64,000 nt of DNA from Streptomyces zhihengii (GTDB taxonomy: Bacteria; Actinomycetota; Actinomycetes; Streptomycetales; Streptomycetaceae): contig NZ_JAFEJA010000001.1 of NCBI RefSeq assembly GCF_016919245.1, forward strand, positions 5,977,501 through 6,041,500. The letters run 5' to 3'. The position numbers and the translations under genes are program-made. A model generated the notes under the pieces. The model did no database searches. It was not told the DNA's origin and worked only from the letters and a program-made list of their open reading frames with translations. Positions 51,182 through 60,242 of the stretch are shown here, in pieces. Each line of letters begins with the position of its first letter. The first letter of the stretch is position 1.

Positions 51182-51919
51182 CTACTCGCCGGCCGGGCGG
51201 CTCCGGCCGGGGGAAGCGCCGGGCGCGGGGCGCCGGAACCGGGCCCACGCCCACAGGAAGCCGGCGGAGAATCCGGCCAGGTGCGCCAGGTACGCCACTC
51301 CGGGCCCGCTCCCGGCGTTCTGGGCCGCCACCCACTGGAGGGCGAACCAGAAGACCAGCACCGCCCAGGCGGGGAAGCGCAGCGGCAGGAACAGGAGAAA
51401 GGGGAAGAGGCTGGTGACCCTGGCGCGGGGGAAGAGGAAGAGGAACGCGCCGAGCACCGCCGAGATCGCCCCCGAGGCGCCCACCAGCGTCTGCGCCGAC
51501 TCCGCGTTGGCGACGGCGAACGCCAGCAGCGCCACGTAGCCGGTGGCCAGATAGAAGAGGGCGAAGCCCACACGCCCCATCCGCTCCTCCGTCATCGCGC
51601 CGAAGACGTAGAGGAAGAGCATGTTGCCCAGCAGATGGAGCCAACTGCCGTGGATGAACAGCGCGGTGAGGGGGGTGAGCAGGGCCCGGGGATCGGCGGA
51701 CATCAGTTCGGCCGGGATCACCCCCCAGCGCTCGAAGTACGCGGCCTGCGCCGCCAGCACCTCGTCGCCGATGCCGTACGCCGGGTTCAGACCCGAGACG
51801 GGACTGACGGCGAACACCGCGCAGCACAGGGCGATCAGCCCGTACGTCACCGACGGGCCGCTCACCGCCGACCGGAGCGCACCGCGCGCCGCCTCCGCCG
51901 AGACCCACCGACTGATCAT
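51182..51919 (-). CDS. Rhomboid-family intramembrane serine protease
   Basis: The 245-residue protein has six or seven membrane helices. Key residues are present: HGSWLHLLGN near 90-99 in the second helix, the nucleophile Ser149 in GASG, and His213 in LAHLAG. This is a complete Ser-His dyad, unlike the rhomboid-like protein at the left end of the window. Substrates are unknown. ATG 51919 is preferred because an upstream ATG is out of frame. Confidence 0.92.
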   Translation of the reverse strand: MISRWVSAEAARGALRSAVSGPSVTYGLIALCCAVFAVSPVSGLNPAYGIGDEVLAAQAAYFERWGVIPAELMSADPRALLTPLTALFIHGSWLHLLGNMLFLYVFGAMTEERMGRVGFALFYLATGYVALLAFAVANAESAQTLVGASGAISAVLGAFLFLFPRARVTSLFPFLLFLPLRFPAWAVLVFWFALQWVAAQNAGSGPGVAYLAHLAGFSAGFLWAWARFRRPAPGASPGRSRPAGE

Positions 51920-52069
51920 GGACAGAGCATGGCGTAGCGGGACCGAACGGTACAGAGCGCCTCGCCGTGACCACGCGTACCCGTGAGGCCGTAGGGTTGC
52001 AGGCAGTACATCCGCAGTTCGACGGCGCACCGCGGGTACCCGGTTCCGTACGACGAAAAGGACGGCACG

Positions 52070-52312
52070 ATGACGACGGTTCCCTCGCCGACAGCCGACA
52101 CCAGGTGGCGCTGCACGCTCTGCGGCAACCTCACGCGCTTCGACGTCACGCGGTCGTCCAAGGTCGTCGAGTACGTCCATCTGGACCTCGCGGGCGAGCC
52201 GACCGTCGAGGAGCGGGACGTCGTCAGTGAGACCATCGAGTCGGTCCGCTGCCGCTGGTGCAACGCGGTGGACCAGATCGAACTGGTGGACAGGCCGGGC
52301 GCCGCTTCCTGA
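52070..52312 (+). CDS. Small zinc-ribbon-like protein, 80 residues
   Basis: This protein has two CxxC knuckles, CTLC near residues 15-18 and CRWC near 61-64, which would hold one zinc ion. The rest is acidic, with no membrane segment. It resembles conserved Streptomyces proteins of unknown role, perhaps nucleic-acid binding. ATG 52070 follows AAAAGGACGGCACG. It precedes the NYN-domain gene by 38 bases and may share its transcript. Confidence 0.78.
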   Translation: MTTVPSPTADTRWRCTLCGNLTRFDVTRSSKVVEYVHLDLAGEPTVEERDVVSETIESVRCRWCNAVDQIELVDRPGAAS

Positions 52313-52350
52313 GAGGGGCGGCCCCGCACGGGTGGCAGGGGTGACGGATC

Positions 52351-53715
52351 GTGGAGCAGCCCGCGAGTGGCGCGGAGCCGGCCGGCGCGGCCGGTGACGC
52401 CGCCGAGGCGCTCGACCGGCCCCTGCCGGAGGGTGTCAGGCGCCGTGTCGTCGCGCTGGTCTCGGACGCCTTCGGCGGTCTGACCGTCACCGAACTGCCG
52501 CCCCAGCTCCGGCAGTACGCCCGCTTCACCCCGAGCCGCCGCGCCAAGTTCGCCGGGAACGCGATGGCCGCGGCGCTGGAGAACGACCCCGTCTTCCGGC
52601 AGCGGATCGGCGAGCGGCTCGGCAAGGGCCAGCCCGAGCTCGCCGGTGCCCTGGAGTCCGGGGCCCCGCCCGCGGCCGCCGATCCGGTGGACGTGGCGGC
52701 CGCCGCCTATGTGCTGAGACCCACCGGATGGGTGAAACTCGTCGCCGCCGCGGGCGAGGAGGTCCAGCGGGCGGACGCCGAGCGGGCCGACGAGGAGGGC
52801 CGGCGCGAGCTGGAGCGGCTGCGCGAGGAACTGGCCGAGGCCCGCACCCAGATCAAGTCGGAGACCGACCGGCTGCGCGCCGAGCTGGAGGCCGCCCGCA
52901 AGGACGGCGAGTCGCTCGCCCGCAAGCTGCGCAGCGCCCAGGCCGACCTCAAGCGCGGCGAGGCGGCCCTGCGCCGCAGCGCGGGCGAGACCGAGTCGGT
53001 GCGGGCGCAGGCGGCGGCCCAGGTGTCGGCGGCCGAGAGCGAGACCCGGCGGCTGAAGGCCCGCCTCGGGGAGGCGGAGGCCGCGGTGGAGGCCGGGCGC
53101 CGCGCGGCGCGCGAGGGCCGCTCCGTCGAGGACATGCGGCTGCGGCTGCTGCTGGACACCGTGCTGGACGCCGCGCAGGGGCTGCGCCGCGAACTGGCGC
53201 TGCCGCCGGCGGGGATGCACCCCGCCGACACCGTGGACGCCGTCGAGCCGGGCCGGATGTCCCCCAAGGACATCGCCAACCGGGCCCTGTCGGAGACGGA
53301 CCCGGCCCTGCTGGACCAGTTGCTCGCGCTGCCCCAGGCCCATCTGGTGGTCGACGGCTACAACGTCACCAAGACCGGCTATCCCACCATGCCGCTGGAG
53401 AAGCAGCGGCTGCGGCTGCTCGGCGGTCTCTCGGTGCTGGCCGCGCAGACGGGCGCCGAGGTCACCTGTGTCTTCGACGGCGCCGAACTGGCGGCGCCGG
53501 TCCTGCTGGCGCCGCCGCGCGGTGTGCGGGTGCTGTTCTCCAAGGCCGGGGTCACCGCCGACGAGCTGATCCGCCAGCTGGTGCGCGCCGAGCCGCCCGG
53601 CAGGCCCGTGGTCGTCGTCTCGACCGACCGCGAGGTGGCCGACGGGGTCGCCAAGGCGGGGGCGCGTCCGGTTGCGTCCGCCCTGCTCCTCAAGCGGCTT
53701 TCGCGCGTCTCGTAA
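52351..53715 (+). CDS. NYN/YacP-like putative RNase with coiled coil
   Basis: The 454-residue protein starts with a helical region (about 25-135). A long coiled coil follows (about 140-260), rich in Glu, Arg and Ala. The C-terminal NYN domain (about 325-454) has the PIN-like acidic signature LVVDGYNVTK, then FDGAE and STDREVAD. YacP/Rae1-type NYN proteins are ribosome- or RNA-associated nucleases. The long coiled coil suggests an oligomer. GTG 52351 is the chosen start. Confidence 0.85.
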   Translation: MEQPASGAEPAGAAGDAAEALDRPLPEGVRRRVVALVSDAFGGLTVTELPPQLRQYARFTPSRRAKFAGNAMAAALENDPVFRQRIGERLGKGQPELAGALESGAPPAAADPVDVAAAAYVLRPTGWVKLVAAAGEEVQRADAERADEEGRRELERLREELAEARTQIKSETDRLRAELEAARKDGESLARKLRSAQADLKRGEAALRRSAGETESVRAQAAAQVSAAESETRRLKARLGEAEAAVEAGRRAAREGRSVEDMRLRLLLDTVLDAAQGLRRELALPPAGMHPADTVDAVEPGRMSPKDIANRALSETDPALLDQLLALPQAHLVVDGYNVTKTGYPTMPLEKQRLRLLGGLSVLAAQTGAEVTCVFDGAELAAPVLLAPPRGVRVLFSKAGVTADELIRQLVRAEPPGRPVVVVSTDREVADGVAKAGARPVASALLLKRLSRVS

Positions 53716-53836
53716 CATCCGTACGCAATGCCCGGATTGGGCTCGATGGCGGGGGACGGTGCGTCAAGTGGCCGCTACTGCACGTGTGATGTGAGTAAAG
53801 AATGCCCTCGCGGGCCGAGATTTTTCCTATGAGGAT

Positions 53837-53866
53837 TTGAACTGATCACAAGAAGGTCACTAGGGT
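53837..53866 (+). promoter_or_regulatory. Housekeeping-type promoter of the riboswitch-controlled NlpC/P60 gene
   Basis: TTGAAC at 53837-53842, 18 bases, then TAGGGT at 53861-53866. It lies in an AT-rich patch directly upstream of the riboswitch. Confidence 0.55.
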
Positions 53867-53882
53867 CGGCCTTCGAACCTTC

Positions 53883-54012
53883 GCGCGGTTGATCACCCAC
53901 CCGGGGTGGCAGCGAAGGAACCGCCGAGTTCGTGCAGTTCGACCCTATTTCCCCCAGGGACCCGACGTGCGGACGCCGGGGTCCCGACCCCCCACTGCCC
54001 GGTAGGCGGCTC
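53883..54012 (+). promoter_or_regulatory. Candidate ydaO-type c-di-AMP riboswitch
   Basis: The leader carries the main conserved blocks of the ydaO aptamer in order: GGTTGATCACC, a GGTGGCAGCGAAGGAACCGC block, AGTTCGACCC, a GGGACCCGAC/GTCCCGACC pair, and the closing GTAGGCGG. It sits between a good promoter and an AAGGAG ribosome binding site. This riboswitch class is known to control cell-wall hydrolase genes in Streptomyces. The assignment was made by eye. Confidence 0.72.
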
Positions 54013-54034
54013 GAGGAAGAAGGAGCTCGCCTTC

Positions 54035-55060
54035 GTGGCGTCCCACCGTCGTCCCAAGCAGCCGAGCCGCACCCGTGTGACCGTGCTCACCGCGACCGCC
54101 GCAGCCGCCGTCGCCCTCTCCGCCCAGACCGCTCAGGCCGACCCGAAGCCGACCAAGAGCGAGGTCAAGGAGAAGGTCGACAAGCTCTACGAAGAGGCGG
54201 AGCAGGCCACCGAGAAGTACAACGGGGCCAAGGAGAAGCAGGAGAAGCTCAACGAGGAGATCGGCGCGCTCCAGGACAGGGTCGCGCGCGGTCAGGACGA
54301 GCTCAACACCCTGCGCGACAGCCTCGGTTCGGTCGCGAGCGCCCAGTACCGCTCCGGCGGGATCGACCCCTCGCTCCAGCTCTTCCTCTCCGGCGACCCG
54401 GACACCTACCTGGACAAGGCCTCGGCCCTGGACCAGCTCGGCGCCAAGCAGACCGACGCCATCCAGGACATCCAGGCCAAGCAGCGCACCCTCGCGCAGC
54501 AGCGCCAGGAGGCCCAGGGCAAGCTGACGGACCTGGCGGACACCCGCGAGGAGCTCGGCAAGAAGAAGAAGGAAGTCCAGGGCAAGCTCGCCGCCGCGCA
54601 GAAGCTGCTCAACTCCCTGACCGCCGCCGAGCGCGCCTCCCTCGCCGCCGACGACACCCGCGCCAACCGCGCCAGCTCCCGCGCCGACCTGGGCAACTCC
54701 GTCCCGGCCTCGCAGCGCGCCGCCGCCGCCTTCGCCGCCGCCCAGTCCAAGATCGGCACCCCGTACGTCTACGGCGCCTCCGGCCCGAGCTCCTTCGACT
54801 GCTCCGGCCTCACCTCCTGGGCGTACGCGCAGGCCAACGTCTCCATCCCGCGCACCTCGCAGGCGCAGGCGAACGCCGGCACCCGCATCTACTCGCAGGG
54901 CCAGCTCCAGCAGGGCGACCTCGTCATCTTCTACGGCGACCTGCACCACGTCGGCTTCTACGCCGGCAACGGCCAGGTGCTGCACGCCCCGAAGCCGGGC
55001 GCCAACGTGCGCTACGAGTCGATCAACAACATGCCGTTCCAGTTCGGCGTGCGTATCTGA
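54035..55060 (+). CDS. Secreted NlpC/P60 peptidoglycan endopeptidase, riboswitch-controlled
   Basis: The 341-residue precursor has a signal peptide (about 12-36), a long coiled coil (about 45-215) of the RipA/PcsB type that keeps such enzymes inactive, and an NlpC/P60 domain (about 228-341). Catalytic Cys256 is in FDCSG, with His305 in HHVGFYAG and the third residue near His317. It cuts stem peptides of the wall. GTG 54035 follows AAGGAG. A probable c-di-AMP riboswitch lies upstream. Confidence 0.93.
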   Translation: MASHRRPKQPSRTRVTVLTATAAAAVALSAQTAQADPKPTKSEVKEKVDKLYEEAEQATEKYNGAKEKQEKLNEEIGALQDRVARGQDELNTLRDSLGSVASAQYRSGGIDPSLQLFLSGDPDTYLDKASALDQLGAKQTDAIQDIQAKQRTLAQQRQEAQGKLTDLADTREELGKKKKEVQGKLAAAQKLLNSLTAAERASLAADDTRANRASSRADLGNSVPASQRAAAAFAAAQSKIGTPYVYGASGPSSFDCSGLTSWAYAQANVSIPRTSQAQANAGTRIYSQGQLQQGDLVIFYGDLHHVGFYAGNGQVLHAPKPGANVRYESINNMPFQFGVRI

Positions 55061-55138
55061 CGGAACGTCCGGCACGGGGTGGGAGCGACTCCCACACCCG
55101 TCCGAACGGGGGAATTCCGTCGCTTCCCGCTGACCCCG

Positions 55139-55172
55139 CGCCCCGCCGGTGACCTGTGGTTCCGGCGGGGCG
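55139..55172 (+). terminator. Terminator between the two NlpC/P60 genes
   Basis: Perfect 11-bp stem (55139-55149 with 55162-55172) and 12-base loop, 78 bases after the first gene. It separates the two paralogues into different transcripts. Confidence 0.7.
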
Positions 55173-55288
55173 TCACTGTGCGTGCCCAGGGCGGTCGTTG
55201 GCCGCCGTGTGGTCGCCCGGCTACTGTCTGCCGCGCAACACCCCCAGTCCTTCGCGTTCAGCGACGTGTGCGGAAGGGAGCGCGGCCC

Positions 55289-56323
55289 GTGGTCTCCCAC
55301 CGCCGACCCTCACAGACCGGTCTCGCATCGAGTGCCCGGACCACCGTGCTGTCCGCCGCCGCGGCGGCGACGGCCGCCGCCGGCCTCGGCGCGACGCCCG
55401 CGGGGGCCGAACCCCGCGAGCCCGCCCGGGCCACCCGCGCCCAGGTCGACCTGCTCCACCAGCAGGCGGAGCAGGCCACCGAACGCTTCAACAAGGCCCG
55501 CGAGGACGTCGGACGGCTGCGCGAGCGGGTCGCCCACGCCCAGGACAGCGTCGCCCGCGGGCAGGAGCGCATCAACCGGATGCGGGAGGAGCTGGGCACC
55601 GTCGCCGGCGCCCAGTACCGCTCCGGCGGCGTCGACCCCGCGCTCGAACTCCTCCTCTCCGCCGACCCGGACACCTACCTGGAACGGGCCTCCCTCCTCG
55701 ACCGCGCCGGCGACCGCCAGGCGCACACCCTGCGCCAACTCCGGCGCGAACAGCGCGACCTCGGCCAGGAACGCGCCGAGGCCGACCGCGACCTCACCGA
55801 ACTGGAGCGCAGCCGCGCCGAGGTCGCCCGGCACAAACGCGGCGTCGAGCGCAAGCTCGCCGAGGCCCGCCGGCTGCTGAACAGCCTCACCGACGCCGAC
55901 CGCGCCGCCTTCGACCGCGCCTCGCGCGGCGGCCGCGACGGCGCCCTGCCCGGCCTCGACGGCCTCACCGCGAGCTCCCGGCACGCCTCGGCCGCCGCGC
56001 TCGCCGCCCGCGGCGCGGTGGGCCGCCCGTACGTGTGGGGCGCCAACGGGCCCTCGGGCTTCGACTGCTCGGGCCTGGTGCAGTGGTCCTACGCCCAGGC
56101 GGGGGTGGGCCTGCCGCGTACCTCCCAGGCCCAGGCGAACGCCGGCCGCCGCGTCCCGCTCTCCGAGGCGCGCCCCGGCGACATCGTCACCTACCGCGGC
56201 GACGCCAGCCATGTCGGGATGTACATGGGCAACGGGCAGGTCGTCCACGCGCCCTACCCGGGCGCCTCGGTGCGCTACGACCCGGTCGGGATGATGCCGA
56301 TCCACGCCGTCACGCGCGTCTGA
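55289..56323 (+). CDS. Secreted NlpC/P60 peptidoglycan endopeptidase, second paralogue
   Basis: The 344-residue paralogue of the preceding gene has the same layout: signal peptide (about 10-40), coiled coil (about 48-210), and NlpC/P60 domain with FDCSG Cys and DASHVGMYMG His. It is richer in Arg where the first copy has Lys. GTG 55289 follows GGAAGGGAG. I see no riboswitch in its short leader, so the two copies differ in control. Confidence 0.93.
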   Translation: MVSHRRPSQTGLASSARTTVLSAAAAATAAAGLGATPAGAEPREPARATRAQVDLLHQQAEQATERFNKAREDVGRLRERVAHAQDSVARGQERINRMREELGTVAGAQYRSGGVDPALELLLSADPDTYLERASLLDRAGDRQAHTLRQLRREQRDLGQERAEADRDLTELERSRAEVARHKRGVERKLAEARRLLNSLTDADRAAFDRASRGGRDGALPGLDGLTASSRHASAAALAARGAVGRPYVWGANGPSGFDCSGLVQWSYAQAGVGLPRTSQAQANAGRRVPLSEARPGDIVTYRGDASHVGMYMGNGQVVHAPYPGASVRYDPVGMMPIHAVTRV

Positions 56324-56405
56324 CCGCCGCCGGCGGGGCCCGTGCGGGCCCCCGGAGAGGCGCTCGGGCCGCCCCCTCGCCGCCGGGTTACGTACGATCG
56401 GCAGC

Positions 56406-57638
56406 GTGGCAGGTCAGGGGCGCGCGGCGCGCACGGCGGCACGGCGTACGGCGGGGCTCGGCCTCGCCGTGATGCTGCTGCTGCCCGCGTGCACCTCCGA
56501 CACCGCCCCCGTGGACCCGACCGCCGATGCCGTACGGCGCACCCTGGACGCCCGCGCGGACGCCGTCGTCCGCCACGACCGGGACGCCTGGCTCGCCGTC
56601 CTCGACCCCGGGGCCACCGCCCTGCGCGAGGCCCAGGGCACCGAGTTCGACAACCTCGGCGACGTGCCCGTCGGAAGCTGGGAGTACCGCGTCGAGGGCG
56701 TCCGCCACCAGGACGGCAGGGCCGTCGCCGACACCGAGCTGCGCTACCGCATCGACGGCTACGACCCGGCCCCCGTCGTCGCCTCCCGCATCGTGGAGCT
56801 GACCGAACGCGACGGCCGCTGGTACATCACCGCCGACCGGCCCGGCAGCGGGGCCCCTCAGCAGCTCTGGCAGCAGGGCGACGTGGAGGCCGTGCGCGGC
56901 GCCCGCAGCCTGGTCCTCGGCGTCGGGCAGGACCCGGAGCGGCTGCGCGACCTGGCCCGGGCCGCCGACCTCGCGGTGCCCGCGGTCGGCGACGCCTGGC
57001 CCGGGGAGTGGGCGGGCCGGGTGGTCGTCCTCGTACCGCCGTCGCTGGAGGACATGGGGCGGCTGCTGGGCGCCCCCGCGGCCGGGTACCGGGGCATCGC
57101 CGCCGTGACCACCGGCGAGAGCGGCGGCGGCCCGGACGCGCCCGCCGACCGGGTGGTCGTCAACCCCGAGGCGTACGGGCTCCTCGGCGCCTTCGGCCAG
57201 GACGTCGTGCTCACCCACGAGACCGTCCACGTCGCCACCCGGGCGCACACCTCCGCCGCCACCCCCATGTGGCTCTCCGAGGGCTTCGCCGACTGGGTCG
57301 CCTACCGCGGCAGCGCCCGCGGCGCCGAGGAGATCGCGCCCGAGCTGCGGGACGCCGTCCGGGCCGGCGATCTGCCGGCCACGCTCCCCGACGACGGGGC
57401 GTTCTCCTTCGGCGGCGACGCCGAAGCGCTGGCACGGGCCTACGAGGGCGCCTGGCTGGCCTGCGAGCTGATCGCCGAGCGCTGGGGCGAGGAGCGTCTC
57501 ACCGACGTCTACCGCACCGTCGGGGAGGCCGAGCACCGCGACGGAGCCGTCGAGCACGCCCTGGCCCGGGAGCTGGGCGTCACCGTGGAGGACTTCACCG
57601 CGCAGTGGCGCGACCATCTGCGCGAGCGGCTGGGCTGA
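56406..57638 (+). CDS. Lipoprotein with a gluzincin (M1-like) zinc peptidase domain
   Basis: The 410-residue precursor has a lipoprotein signal with lipobox Cys29 (LPAC), an NTF2-like region (about 40-150), and a metallopeptidase domain with HETVH at 271-275 and the third ligand Glu292 in WLSEGFADW. This is the MA-clan gluzincin pattern, so an active surface zinc peptidase is likely; the substrate is unknown. GTG 56406 is used. The 3' end overlaps the convergent GT87 gene by 44 bases. Confidence 0.82.
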   Translation: MAGQGRAARTAARRTAGLGLAVMLLLPACTSDTAPVDPTADAVRRTLDARADAVVRHDRDAWLAVLDPGATALREAQGTEFDNLGDVPVGSWEYRVEGVRHQDGRAVADTELRYRIDGYDPAPVVASRIVELTERDGRWYITADRPGSGAPQQLWQQGDVEAVRGARSLVLGVGQDPERLRDLARAADLAVPAVGDAWPGEWAGRVVVLVPPSLEDMGRLLGAPAAGYRGIAAVTTGESGGGPDAPADRVVVNPEAYGLLGAFGQDVVLTHETVHVATRAHTSAATPMWLSEGFADWVAYRGSARGAEEIAPELRDAVRAGDLPATLPDDGAFSFGGDAEALARAYEGAWLACELIAERWGEERLTDVYRTVGEAEHRDGAVEHALARELGVTVEDFTAQWRDHLRERLG

Positions 57639-58824
57639 CCCCGGCCGGGGCCGCCGCCGGGCCCCGCCACAGCCGCCGCCCGGCGACCACGGCCGCCGCC
57701 ACCAGCAGCCCGTTGCGCGCCACGAGCAGGCCGATCCCCAGCGCGTCGCTCGCCACCACATGGCCGAACCAGACCGGGAACTCCAGCACGGTCACCGCGG
57801 TGGCGGCCAGCACCAGCAGAGCGGGACGGCCCATCCGGGTCTCCGGGCGCACCAGGCACACCGCCGCGAGCCCCACCAGCCAGACCAGGTACTGCGGGCT
57901 GATCACCCGGCTGGTGACCGTGAACAGCAGCACCGCGGTGAACGCCGCGTCCGCCGTCGTGGCCGGCCCCCACTCGCGCGCCCGCAGCCGCCACACCAGC
58001 AGCCAGACGAGCGCGGCCGCGCTGAGCGCCAGCGCGAGGGTGCTCACCAGCCCCACGTACGGGCCCATGAACTCGACCGAGCCGTAGTTCAGCAGCACCT
58101 CGCCGCGCCACCCCAGATGCCGGGCCACGTGGAAGACCAGCGCGCCCAGCGACTCGACCTCGGTGCCCCGGTCGCGCTGGAAGCCGAGGAAGGCCGTCGC
58201 GCCCGGCATCGCCAGGGCGAAACCGGCCGTCAGGGCCGCCGCCGTCACCGCCGCCGTCCCCCACGCCCGCCGGGACGCCCGGCCGCGCTCCACCCCCACC
58301 AGCAGCAGCACCGGCCACACCTTCAGCAGCGCCCCGAACGCCGCCAGCGCGCCCAGCACCCGGGGCCGCCGGGCGCCCGCGAGCAGGGCGGCCACCGCGA
58401 CCGCCGTGACCATCAGGTCGTACCGGGCGTACACCGTCGGCCCGAGCAGCGGCACCCCGGCCACCCATGTCCACAGGGCCCACGGCGCGGTCCCCGGGCG
58501 CCGCGCGGCCCGCAGCATCAGCAGGACCAGCAGGTCGCACAGGAACACCAGCACGTAGAAGGCCGTGTCGTACGGCAGCCACGGCAGCAGCCCTGGGGAG
58601 AGGATCGCGAGCGCGGCGGCCGGCGGGTACTGCCAGGTGACGTCGTCCAGCGGGAACGTGCCGGTGCGCAGCACCTCGTACCAGCCCCGGTAGATCACCG
58701 ACACGTCGGTGGTGACGTCCGGCCCCGGGAAGGTGAGCGGCCCGAGCACGAACAGCAGCAGGGCCGTCCGGGTCAGCACCCACACCGCCAGGGGAAGGGC
58801 CGTGCCCCGGGGCGCCCTCGCCAT
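57595..58824 (-). CDS. GT87-family membrane mannosyltransferase
   Basis: The 409-residue GT-C protein has about ten membrane helices and an acidic residue in its first outer loop (PGPDVTTDVS near 31-40), the layout of GT87 enzymes. In mycobacteria these are polyprenyl-phosphate-mannose-dependent transferases of the PIM and lipoarabinomannan pathway. ATG 58824 is preferred. It is divergent from the PimB-like gene, which supports a role in phosphatidylinositol mannoside or glycolipid assembly. Confidence 0.85.
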   Translation of the reverse strand: MARAPRGTALPLAVWVLTRTALLLFVLGPLTFPGPDVTTDVSVIYRGWYEVLRTGTFPLDDVTWQYPPAAALAILSPGLLPWLPYDTAFYVLVFLCDLLVLLMLRAARRPGTAPWALWTWVAGVPLLGPTVYARYDLMVTAVAVAALLAGARRPRVLGALAAFGALLKVWPVLLLVGVERGRASRRAWGTAAVTAAALTAGFALAMPGATAFLGFQRDRGTEVESLGALVFHVARHLGWRGEVLLNYGSVEFMGPYVGLVSTLALALSAAALVWLLVWRLRAREWGPATTADAAFTAVLLFTVTSRVISPQYLVWLVGLAAVCLVRPETRMGRPALLVLAATAVTVLEFPVWFGHVVASDALGIGLLVARNGLLVAAAVVAGRRLWRGPAAAPAGVSPAARADGRATAR

Positions 58825-58918
58825 CCGCTGCCTCTCCGTCGCCCGCCGCCGTGGCTGCCCATCATGCCGGGCGGGGCCCCTGAGGCCGTGCAAGGCGCAT
58901 TCGGTACTGTCGGCGGCG

Positions 58919-60061
58919 ATGCACAAGACGCTGATCGTGACGAACGACTTCCCGCCCAGGCCGGGCGGCATCCAGGCCTTCCTGCACAACATGGCGCTGC
59001 GGCTGGACCCGGGCCGGATCGTCGTCTACGCCTCCACCTGGAAGCGCGGGCGCGAGGGCGAGGAGGCGACGGCGGCCTTCGACGCGGAGCAGCCGTTCAC
59101 CGTCGTGCGCGACCGCACGACGATGCTGCTGCCCACCCCGCGGGTCACCCGGCGGGCCGTGGGCCTGCTGCGCGAGCACGGCTGCGCGTCCGTGTGGTTC
59201 GGGGCGGCCGCGCCGCTCGGACTGATGGCCCCGGCCCTGCGCCGGGCCGGCGCCCGGCGGATCGTCGCCACCAGCCACGGCCACGAGGCGGGCTGGGCGC
59301 AGCTCCCCGCGTCCCGGCAGCTCCTGCGCAGGATCGGCGAGGGCACGGACACGATCACCTATCTGGGCGAGTACACCCGCTCGCGGATCGCCGCCGCGCT
59401 CACCTCCGAGGCCGCCGCCCGCATGGTGCAGCTCCCGCCCGGCGTCGACGAGAAGACCTTCCACCCCGGCTCCGGCGGCGACCGGGTCCGCGAGCGCCTC
59501 GGGCTCAGCGACCGGCCCGTCGTCGTCTGCGTGTCCCGGCTGGTGCCGCGCAAGGGCCAGGACACGCTGATCGAGGCGATGCCGGCGATCCTGGCGGAGG
59601 TGCCGGACGCGGTGCTCCTCGTCGTGGGGGGCGGCCCCTACGAGAAGGACCTGCACGCCCTCGCCGAGCGCACCGGCGTGGCGGACTCGGTGCGCTTCAC
59701 CGGGGCGGTGCCCTGGTCGGAGCTGCCCGCGCACTACGGCGCCGGCGACGTCTTCGCGATGCCGTGCCGCACCCGGCGCGGCGGACTCGACGTGGAGGGC
59801 CTCGGCATCGTCTACCTGGAGGCCTCGGCGACCGGCCTGCCGGTCGTCGCCGGCGACTCCGGCGGCGCGCCGGACGCCGTGCTCGACGGCGAGACGGGGT
59901 GGGTCGTGCGCGGCGGCGAGCCCGCCGAGTGCGCCGAGCGCGTGGTGGCCCTGCTCCGGGACCCGGACCTCCGCCGCCGCATGGGCGAGCGCGGCCGCGC
60001 CTGGGTCGAGGAACGCTGGCGCTGGGACCTCCTCGCGGAGAGGCTGCGCGAGCTGCTCTGA
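58919..60061 (+). CDS. pimB: PimB-like GDP-mannose-dependent GT4 mannosyltransferase
   Basis: The 380-residue GT-B enzyme opens with IVTNDFPPRPGGIQAFLHN, the hallmark of the PimB family that adds the second mannose to phosphatidylinositol monomannoside. The donor motifs VSRLVPRKGQD and EGLGIVYLEASATG follow. ATG 58919 is used. A close relative (PimC-like or another lipid mannosyltransferase) cannot be excluded by sequence alone. Confidence 0.85.
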   Translation: MHKTLIVTNDFPPRPGGIQAFLHNMALRLDPGRIVVYASTWKRGREGEEATAAFDAEQPFTVVRDRTTMLLPTPRVTRRAVGLLREHGCASVWFGAAAPLGLMAPALRRAGARRIVATSHGHEAGWAQLPASRQLLRRIGEGTDTITYLGEYTRSRIAAALTSEAAARMVQLPPGVDEKTFHPGSGGDRVRERLGLSDRPVVVCVSRLVPRKGQDTLIEAMPAILAEVPDAVLLVVGGGPYEKDLHALAERTGVADSVRFTGAVPWSELPAHYGAGDVFAMPCRTRRGGLDVEGLGIVYLEASATGLPVVAGDSGGAPDAVLDGETGWVVRGGEPAECAERVVALLRDPDLRRRMGERGRAWVEERWRWDLLAERLRELL

Positions 60062-60090
60062 GGGGGGTGTCGCCGGGGGCTCCGGTTACC

Positions 60091-60137
60091 GGGGTGCTCG
60101 CCTGTCGGGGTGCCTGCTTGTGGGGGTGCCTGCTTGT
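60091..60137. repeat. Three tandem 16-bp repeats
   Basis: The unit GGGGTGCCTGCTTGT begins at 60107 and 60123, with a diverged copy at 60091; the period is 16. It lies just after pimB. Confidence 0.8.
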
Positions 60138-60178
60138 CGGGTGGGCCGCCTCCGCCGCACCGTCGCCCGCGGGCGCGC

Positions 60179-60211
60179 CGCCTCTCCGGGGGCTCCGCCC
60201 CCGGAGAGGCG
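60179..60211. terminator. Bidirectional terminator between pimB and the acyl-CoA ligase gene
   Basis: Perfect 15-bp stem (60179-60193 with 60197-60211) and a 3-base loop TCC. It lies between convergent genes. A diverged copy of the CCGGCGTTTGAGG-type intergenic repeat, in reverse orientation, follows at about 60212-60234. Confidence 0.8.
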
Positions 60212-60242
60212 CGCCTCGAACGCCGGCGGGGCTGGGGGCGCG

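Noticed and set aside
60091..60137. CRISPR-like array
   Set aside because: The units are directly tandem with no spacers, and no cas genes occur in the window.
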